Source of the DNA: CAYNNP01 sp964398215
Lineage (GTDB): Bacteria > Planctomycetota > Planctomycetia > Pirellulales > Pirellulaceae
Direction: 5' to 3'
Assembly (NCBI GenBank): GCA_964398215.1
Contig: CAYNNP010000221.1
Coordinates: 1-10,957, forward strand
Length of the DNA: 10,957 bases
Shown here piece after piece: positions 7,043 through 10,957 of the stretch. The notes under the pieces were generated by a model. That model did no database searches. It was not told the origin of the DNA and saw only the letters and a program-made list of their open reading frames with translations. The position numbers and the translations under genes were made by a program. Position 1 is the first letter of the stretch; each line of letters begins with the position of its first letter.

Positions 7043-7507
7043 ATGAACGATCTCACCATCAGTCCTGATGGTGTCGAAATGGATACGCTTCTTGAGGAAT
7101 GGTCGTGGGCAATGCCGGAGCCACTTCGTCCTGTTCTTCTAACTGCGATGGGCGATGCATTCGCGCAAGGCAAGTCTGGTGCCGTCTACTTTGTTGACAT
7201 CGTGGAGGGAACGATCACACCTGTTGCTGACGATGGTGCCTCGTTTCAATCGCTAATTGCCGACACGCAATTCGTCACCGATCATTTGTTTCCATCGCGA
7301 GTCGTACAGCTGCGTAGTGCAGGCAAAACCCTAGTGCCGAATCACGTTTACAGTCACAAGCAACTGCTCGTCCTTGGCGGCAATGACGACGCTGACAACG
7401 TCGAAGTCACGGATGTCAGCGTTCACATCAGAATTCACGGTCAAGTTCACCGACAAGTCAAAGACCTTCCCGATGGAGCGTCGATCGATAGCATCAAGAT
7501 CAAATAA
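7043..7507 (+). CDS. Tdi1/DUF1851-like immunity protein
   Basis: This 154-residue soluble protein resembles the T6SS immunity protein Tdi1 C-terminal family (DUF1851). Recognisable parts are the region around FGD-like MGDAFAQGKSGAVYFVDIVEGTI (36-58) and the DTQFVTDHLFP segment (74-83). The LVPNHVYSHKQLLVLGG stretch (97-113) and DNVEVTDVSVHIRIHGQVHRQ (118-138) follow, matching the family pattern of a tyrosine-containing turn, an LGG turn, then a DN-E-TD strand. Tdi1 neutralises the Tde1 DNase effector of Agrobacterium, and many relatives are orphan immunity genes. No cognate toxin is nearby. The gene lies between attC-like sites, and its stop overlaps the next one (AATAAC), as expected for a cassette. 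The family call is from memory of the pattern, not a search. The ATG has no strong ribosome binding site. Confidence 0.72.
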   Translation: MNDLTISPDGVEMDTLLEEWSWAMPEPLRPVLLTAMGDAFAQGKSGAVYFVDIVEGTITPVADDGASFQSLIADTQFVTDHLFPSRVVQLRSAGKTLVPNHVYSHKQLLVLGGNDDADNVEVTDVSVHIRIHGQVHRQVKDLPDGASIDSIKIK

Positions 7508-7554
7508 CGAACCAGAACGGGTGTGAAGCCGCTGATCACCGTCTTGCGTTGCAT
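7504..7554 (+). other. Half-deleted attC-like site 2
   Basis: AATAAC (7504-7508 plus flank), which contains the stop of the preceding gene, looks like a left outer box. Bases 7518-7537 (CGGGTGTGAAGCCGCTGATC) match 19 of 20 bases of the right arm of site 1 (6954-6973). GTT at 7548-7550 sits at about the right distance for the right outer box. The partner left arm (a copy of CAGCGG-CTTC) is missing. The site would not fold and is probably dead, which fuses the two flanking genes into one unit. Confidence 0.45.
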
Positions 7555-7860
7555 ACTTCAGACGGGGTTGCCGATATTGAGTGGGCGATGCTGGTTTGCC
7601 ACACGCACAACTTACACTGTTCAGCAATTCCTGGGACCGAAATGTCGATCACGGAATTGCGAGCGCTTCACCGCGACCTTGATACAATGTTGGTGTCTGG
7701 CGCGAATCGAGACTCGATTGACTACCTCTGGGACGAGTATTCGCGTTTGACCCTCGGCGGCGCTCGGCATCGCGAGGTATACGAATCTGATCGCGATGCA
7801 TATTTCGACCTTAATTCGTATACTGGATTTCTCAATTCTGCAGCCCAAACTGCGGACTAA
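7549..7860 (+). CDS. Hypothetical cassette-like protein
   Basis: I do not recognise this 103-residue product. The frame opens with TTG at 7549 and has an ATG at 7588, which would give a 90-residue protein. It has no upstream stop within the half-site, so the true start is unsure. It lacks a signal peptide and membrane helices. The middle is rich in acidic and aromatic residues (ITELRALHRDLDTML, DYLWDEYSRL, DRDAYFDLNSYTGFL), suggesting a small helical protein. An attC-like site follows within about 6 bases of its stop, as in integron cassettes. By its position near immunity genes it might be another, but nothing in the sequence shows that. Confidence 0.6.
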   Translation: MHTSDGVADIEWAMLVCHTHNLHCSAIPGTEMSITELRALHRDLDTMLVSGANRDSIDYLWDEYSRLTLGGARHREVYESDRDAYFDLNSYTGFLNSAAQTAD

Positions 7861-7865
7861 TAGAC

Positions 7866-7955
7866 CACAAACCATGCAATTCACTGAAGTGTGGCATGGC
7901 GCCATTTGTAAACGGAAACCAACTTCGCCGCATTCGGTGAACGTTGCCGTTGTCA
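7866..7955 (+). other. attC-like cassette recombination site 3
   Basis: The site lies directly after the stop at 7860. AAC (7870-7872) can pair with GTT (7949-7951) around unpaired spacers. The inner arm CACTGA-[A]-GTGTGGC (7882-7895) pairs with GCCGCAT-TCGGTG (7927-7939), counting G:U pairs and leaving A7888 extrahelical, and the AA at 7878-7879 faces a single C as the second bulge. Site 4 aligns along its whole length, including the AACCATGC start and the loop ATGGCGCC. The two are copies of one site type. Confidence 0.68.
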
Positions 7956-8000
7956 CGATTGAATCTGCCACAAATTGAACCGTCACCGAAAGTAATTCTC

Positions 8001-9176
8001 ATGCAACGAATCTTCTTTATTGGGTCAATCTATTTGGCATTGGCCCTCGTTACTTCCGACCACTTGGTTGCACAGGAAAGACAGCGATCTAAGGATACGA
8101 AATCGAATCCCGCAGTTGGCTCATGGGACTTGGCGGTCGATTGGGGCAAGGGCGACGATGAAAAAGCTGGAAATCACATCCTCACCATTAATCGGGACTT
8201 GAGCGGAATAGTTAAAGACGTCGACGACGGTTGGACCACCGTTCTTCGCAATTTGAAATTCAACGAAAACGCTTTGACTTTCAGCTTCTACTACGGCGAC
8301 AAAAAGGAATTCTCGATCGACTTTGATGGCAAAGTCCAAGGCAGAAAGATCGATGGGACGTTTTCAGCCTTCGGCGCGAAAGGCAAAGTCACCGGAACAC
8401 CTCTCGACCCCGCAAAAGCAAAATCCGTCAAGTCCAGACCGTCGATGCTGGACGCCTACAACGCCCGAAGTTTAACCAGTTCTGAGGGCGACAAAATGAA
8501 CTACCGATTGTTCGTGCCACCGAATTACGACGCGAAGAAAAAGTATCCAATCGTTTTGTTTCATCATGGTGGCGAAGGAGGAAATGACAATCGAAGTCAG
8601 CTTGAGGGAGCTTGCGTCCGCGAATGGATTCGTCCCGAATTCCAAGCCAAGAATCCTTGCTTTATCGTTGCACCTCAATTCCCGAGTAAAAAAGAGTTTG
8701 CCAAGAAGGAACGGGGCAAAGACGGCAAAGGAAAAATCGACGGAATGAAACTTACAATCCGAACCATACATGAAATCTTGGACAGCCTCGAAAAAGAGTT
8801 TTCGATCGACAAGAATCGGGAATTCGTAACAGGTTTGTCGTTCGGAGGCGACTGCACATGGTTTTCGCTATTTGAACGCCCCAAGCGTTTTGCGGCTGCC
8901 GTTCCGATCTGTGCTGGCTACACGCTTAATTCGTCAGCGGCGGAGAATGCAAAAAAGCTGGCCGATGTGCCCCTTTGGATTTTTCACGGGGATGCCGACA
9001 AAGTTGTGCCGGTACGAAGTTCACGTGTTATGGTCGAAGCCTTGAAGGACGCCAAGGGGAAACCAAGGTACACGGAATACGAAGGGGTCGGGCACAACTG
9101 TTGGGACAAGGCTTACCGAGACAAGAGTCTTATCACATGGCTATTCGCGCAATCGAAACCGGTTACCAAGAAGTAG
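8001..9176 (+). CDS. Secreted alpha/beta-hydrolase (esterase / PHB-depolymerase-like)
   Basis: This 391-residue protein begins with a signal peptide (MQRIFFIGSIYLALALVTS, cleavage probably near VAQ, 23-25) and is likely exported. A beta-rich N-terminal domain (about 38-135) resembles lipocalin-like domains seen before hydrolases in planctomycetes. The C-terminal alpha/beta-hydrolase (about 165-385) has the oxyanion segment LFHHGGEGGND, the nucleophile elbow GLSFGGD with Ser280, HGDADKVVP with Asp333 and GVGHNCW with His365. It should hydrolyse an ester, such as a feruloyl or polyester-type substrate. I chose the ATG at 8001 because it gives the signal peptide. An upstream TTG (7944) lies inside the attC-like site. 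It starts 45 bases after that site, so it may be cassette cargo. No attC follows, and the recombinase fragment begins 23 bases after its stop. Confidence 0.85.
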   Translation: MQRIFFIGSIYLALALVTSDHLVAQERQRSKDTKSNPAVGSWDLAVDWGKGDDEKAGNHILTINRDLSGIVKDVDDGWTTVLRNLKFNENALTFSFYYGDKKEFSIDFDGKVQGRKIDGTFSAFGAKGKVTGTPLDPAKAKSVKSRPSMLDAYNARSLTSSEGDKMNYRLFVPPNYDAKKKYPIVLFHHGGEGGNDNRSQLEGACVREWIRPEFQAKNPCFIVAPQFPSKKEFAKKERGKDGKGKIDGMKLTIRTIHEILDSLEKEFSIDKNREFVTGLSFGGDCTWFSLFERPKRFAAAVPICAGYTLNSSAAENAKKLADVPLWIFHGDADKVVPVRSSRVMVEALKDAKGKPRYTEYEGVGHNCWDKAYRDKSLITWLFAQSKPVTKK

Positions 9177-9199
9177 ATAGCTGTTCGTCCAAGCTGCCA

Positions 9200-9616
9200 T
9201 CACAGAAAGGCTTTCATGCGAAAGGAAGTTGCAGCGTCGATGATTTGAAAGACTTGAGGCTGCGTGATGACTTCCGGGAGCGTGATTACTCGAGAGACCT
9301 TTGTCTGGTCAAGCGTCTTCCAGTCTCTTGGGCAAGTGATTCGGTAAAAGAATTTGAGGCCCGAAAGGATGACGGACTGTGTGCCCGAGGCGACTTCGCG
9401 ATCGATGATTTGGTGGAGGAGGTAGTCGCGGATGTCTTGTTCGCAGAGTAATTCGGGCGGCCGCCTGTGGAACTCCGCAAGTTTGCGAACAGCGCGGACG
9501 TATCCATAAACGGTACGTTTCTTTTTGTCGTCCAGGATGAGGTCTTCAACGAGCTTGTCGTAGTAATGTCCTTTGAAAGCGGTCGAAGGTTTTGGTAAAG
9601 TGTTGTAGGTCGGCAT
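9200..9616 (-). pseudogene. Truncated tyrosine recombinase (N-terminal part only)
   Basis: This 138-residue fragment is the DNA-binding, SAM-like N-terminal domain of a tyrosine-type recombinase, with HYYDKLVEDL, RTVYGYVRAVRKLAEF, FFYRITCPRDWKTL and LPEVITQPQVFQIIDA. The family I recall, often near IS91-type transposases, continues with about 150 more residues carrying the Arg-His-Arg-Tyr catalytic set. Here the frame stops after SFRMKAFL and no catalytic part remains, so it is inactive. The 5' end is intact: AAAAGGAG about 10 bases before the ATG is a good ribosome binding site. It lies on the opposite strand to the flanking genes and probably came in with an insertion later eroded. It lacks the features needed to call it an integron integrase. 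Confidence 0.8.
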
Positions 9617-9667
9617 GGCGTTGCAGCTCCTTTTGTAGTGAAAAGAAACAGCATGCCATGCCCGACC
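9608..9667. promoter_or_regulatory. Imperfect inverted repeat across the recombinase start
   Basis: GGTCGGCATGGC (9608-9619) and GCCATGCCCGACC (9655-9667) are complementary apart from one extra C. They enclose the ribosome binding site and start region of the recombinase fragment. It could be an operator, a crossover site of the former element, or chance. I cannot decide. Confidence 0.25.
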
Positions 9668-9755
9668 AAATTTTTAACGATTAAACCAATCAAGAAAACT
9701 ACGCCGCGCAGCCCCCATAGATCGCAATTCGTTCGCCGTATCTGAATATCTCCAT

Positions 9756-10136
9756 ATGCAATCAAACGATGATTCAAAGCTGACGTCTTTCCTTAATTCA
9801 ATAGAATCAGATCGCGGTACACCTCGAACAAATTCGAAGCGCCAGGTTGATAGCCGTTCCGAAACTCGCTTTACGCGATTCGCCAAATCCAATTGGATGT
9901 CGATGGTGCTTCTATTCCAAGCCGTGCTTATCATCGCGCTCATTGGATCGTTGATCGCGTACCCAACGAGAATTGCTGCGATAGCATATTTCATCCTTCT
10001 GCTTGTTCGTTGGCTGAACTACCCGCTCGTAGTCTCAGCCCTCTTCCACGACGATAAGAAATGGTTGGCCGTAGTTGCGGGGGCGCTTTACACTGTTTGC
10101 TCGTTGACTGGACGCCTTTGGACGATTGCACATTAG
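9756..10136 (+). CDS. Hypothetical small membrane protein
   Basis: This 126-residue protein was not assigned to a family. The first 45 residues are polar and basic (for example SDRGTPRTNSKRQVDSRSETRF) and probably cytoplasmic. Three hydrophobic segments follow: about 49-69, 72-88 and 103-121. It ends with LWTIAH. No functional motif is seen. The start is ATG after TCCAT with no clear ribosome binding site. An attC-like site begins about 12 bases after its stop. It may therefore be cassette cargo, although its upstream border is not an attC but the recombinase remnant. Confidence 0.65.
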   Translation: MQSNDDSKLTSFLNSIESDRGTPRTNSKRQVDSRSETRFTRFAKSNWMSMVLLFQAVLIIALIGSLIAYPTRIAAIAYFILLLVRWLNYPLVVSALFHDDKKWLAVVAGALYTVCSLTGRLWTIAH

Positions 10137-10148
10137 CTTTTATGCGTC

Positions 10149-10237
10149 GGCGAACCATGCGTTGGACCGAAGCACCGCATGGCGCCTTTACAAATGGGAA
10201 CCACATGGGCGGTGCTCGGTCAACGCTGCCGTTATGC
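10149..10237 (+). other. attC-like cassette recombination site 4
   Basis: This is the clearest site. AAC (10153-10155) pairs with GTT (10231-10233). CAT and TGCC are unpaired spacers. The inner stem is GCGTTG-[G]-ACCGA-[A]-GCACCGC (10159-10178) against GCGGTGC-TCGGT-CAACGC (10209-10226), 18 base pairs with G10165 and A10171 extrahelical on one strand. R' reads GTTATGC. The start of the next gene is 12 bases beyond it. Its length and loop match site 3. Confidence 0.72.
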
Positions 10238-10249
10238 ACCTAAAGAATC

Positions 10250-10912
10250 ATGTCTAAACTCGGGGACGAAATATCTGCCACGCTGCTGCCCGGCATGACC
10301 ATTGCGAAATCGCTCCAACAACTCTTCGATTGGATCGAGCAACACGGCTACTTCGTCGATACTGAAAATGGGCGTATTGGCTCGCTGTTTCCAGACGACG
10401 AGCTGAAGGCTGGCTGGACTGACAACGAACGTCCCGGTGGCACAATCATTGAGTTCGCCGCGGAAGGAAACGTAAATCTACACTATTGGTTTGGACACGA
10501 ACGTCGTGAAGTGCTTGATCGACTATGCGTCTTCGCGAAAACCGGTGCGGAAGGATCAATGGCCGCGTTTTGGATTGACGATGATGGCAAACAACGGATT
10601 GTTCATCTGGGTTCGGGATCGGGCTCAACAATGTGCTGTGTACTCGCTGACGATCCCATTGAATTCCTGCGGCTTCTAGCGATAGGCTACGATGAAATAT
10701 GCTGGAATGAGGCCTTCTCTGAACCACCGAATACCGACGACGACATGATCGTGCATCCCAACATTAAGTTCCAGAGTTGGGTTCAACAAACATTTGATGT
10801 TACAATTCCTAGCACTGCACTAGAGATTGTAAAAACCCCAGCCAAAATGGGCGACGCAAACTCAACTGATGAATTTTGCCAATGGGTCGAACGGAACGGT
10901 GCAAACCATTAA
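10250..10912 (+). CDS. SMI1/KNR4 (SUKH) family-like protein, putative immunity protein
   Basis: This 220-residue soluble protein resembles the SUKH superfamily. The stretch from AAFWIDDDGKQRIVHLGSGSGS (105-126) through VLADDPIEFLRLLAIGYDEI (131-150) has the family look: alternating strands, a glycine-rich turn, then a helix with a DPIEFL-type motif. In bacteria SUKH proteins mainly act as immunity proteins to polymorphic and contact-dependent toxins. Here no toxin gene is visible before the window edge. The ATG (10250) follows the attC-like site 4 by 12 bases, and there is no strong ribosome binding site. The stop is at 10912. The C-terminal segment FQSWVQQTFDVTIPSTALEIV (174-194) is also typical of the relatives I recall. 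Family assignment is moderate. Confidence 0.65.
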   Translation: MSKLGDEISATLLPGMTIAKSLQQLFDWIEQHGYFVDTENGRIGSLFPDDELKAGWTDNERPGGTIIEFAAEGNVNLHYWFGHERREVLDRLCVFAKTGAEGSMAAFWIDDDGKQRIVHLGSGSGSTMCCVLADDPIEFLRLLAIGYDEICWNEAFSEPPNTDDDMIVHPNIKFQSWVQQTFDVTIPSTALEIVKTPAKMGDANSTDEFCQWVERNGANH

Positions 10913-10957
10913 GACTTTGACATCGCGTGCGCTACGAACGCGGTCTCCTTCTTGTTG
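10913..10957. other. Right edge, nothing recognised
   Basis: Only 45 bases remain after the last stop. They show no clear attC arm, which may lie beyond the window. Confidence 0.4.

Noticed and set aside
6894..7554. CRISPR array
   Set aside because: The repeated pieces are few, unequally spaced and form attC-like folds. There are no uniform spacers or cas genes.
9200..9616. Integron integrase (IntI) as the identity of the recombinase fragment
   Set aside because: The N-terminal pattern, with CPRDWKTL, fits another tyrosine recombinase family, and the region with the IntI-specific helix is missing.
9286..9777. 163-codon minus-strand ORF overlapping the recombinase fragment
   Set aside because: The other frame carries the clear recombinase pattern and a ribosome binding site.

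Overview
The window looks like chromosomal DNA of a planctomycete, probably a Pirellulaceae/Rhodopirellula-type bacterium. The evidence is moderate GC, an ECF sigma factor of the planctomycete TQWS/GRFRSFLL type paired with a membrane-anchored Ser/Thr kinase, a Gfo/Idh/MocA oxidoreductase, a secreted esterase with an N-terminal beta domain, and an intergenic motif (the 'NPKRERG' reading frame) that I associate with this group. No rRNA, tRNA or CRISPR array was seen.

Left part (1-6570) is ordinary chromosome. A gene-free stretch with hairpins and a strong palindrome (1-406) leads to a Gfo/Idh/MocA oxidoreductase (407-1480). It converges tail-to-tail on a class I SAM methyltransferase (2287-1490, minus). 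Divergent from that is an unknown membrane-anchored protein (2528-3874). A two-gene signalling unit follows: an ECF sigma factor (4084-4836) and a zinc-ribbon Ser/Thr kinase (4909-6570). The kinase carries about 19 consecutive glycine/hydrophobic pentads before its membrane helices.

Right part (6571-10957) is accessory. It opens with a compact MITE-like element (6663-6785) that has 21-bp terminal inverted repeats and an 11-12 bp target duplication. Beyond it are short plus-strand genes separated by attC-like sites at about 6894-6989, 7866-7955 and 10149-10237, plus one half-deleted site at 7504-7554. The three whole sites fold as attC sites do: a GTT/AAC outer box, an unpaired spacer, and an inner stem with two extrahelical bases on the same strand. 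They sit between a stop codon and the next start. I read this as an integron-like cassette array without a visible integrase (CALIN-like).

Two cassette products resemble immunity proteins: a Tdi1/DUF1851-type protein (7043-7507) and a SUKH/SMI1-KNR4-like protein (10250-10912). No toxin partner is in the window. Other cargo is an unknown 103-aa protein, a secreted alpha/beta-hydrolase and a small membrane protein. The array is interrupted at 9200-9616 by the N-terminal piece of a tyrosine recombinase on the minus strand, which has lost its catalytic domain. The main hypothesis from the window is a planctomycete cassette array that stores orphan anti-toxin (immunity) genes.
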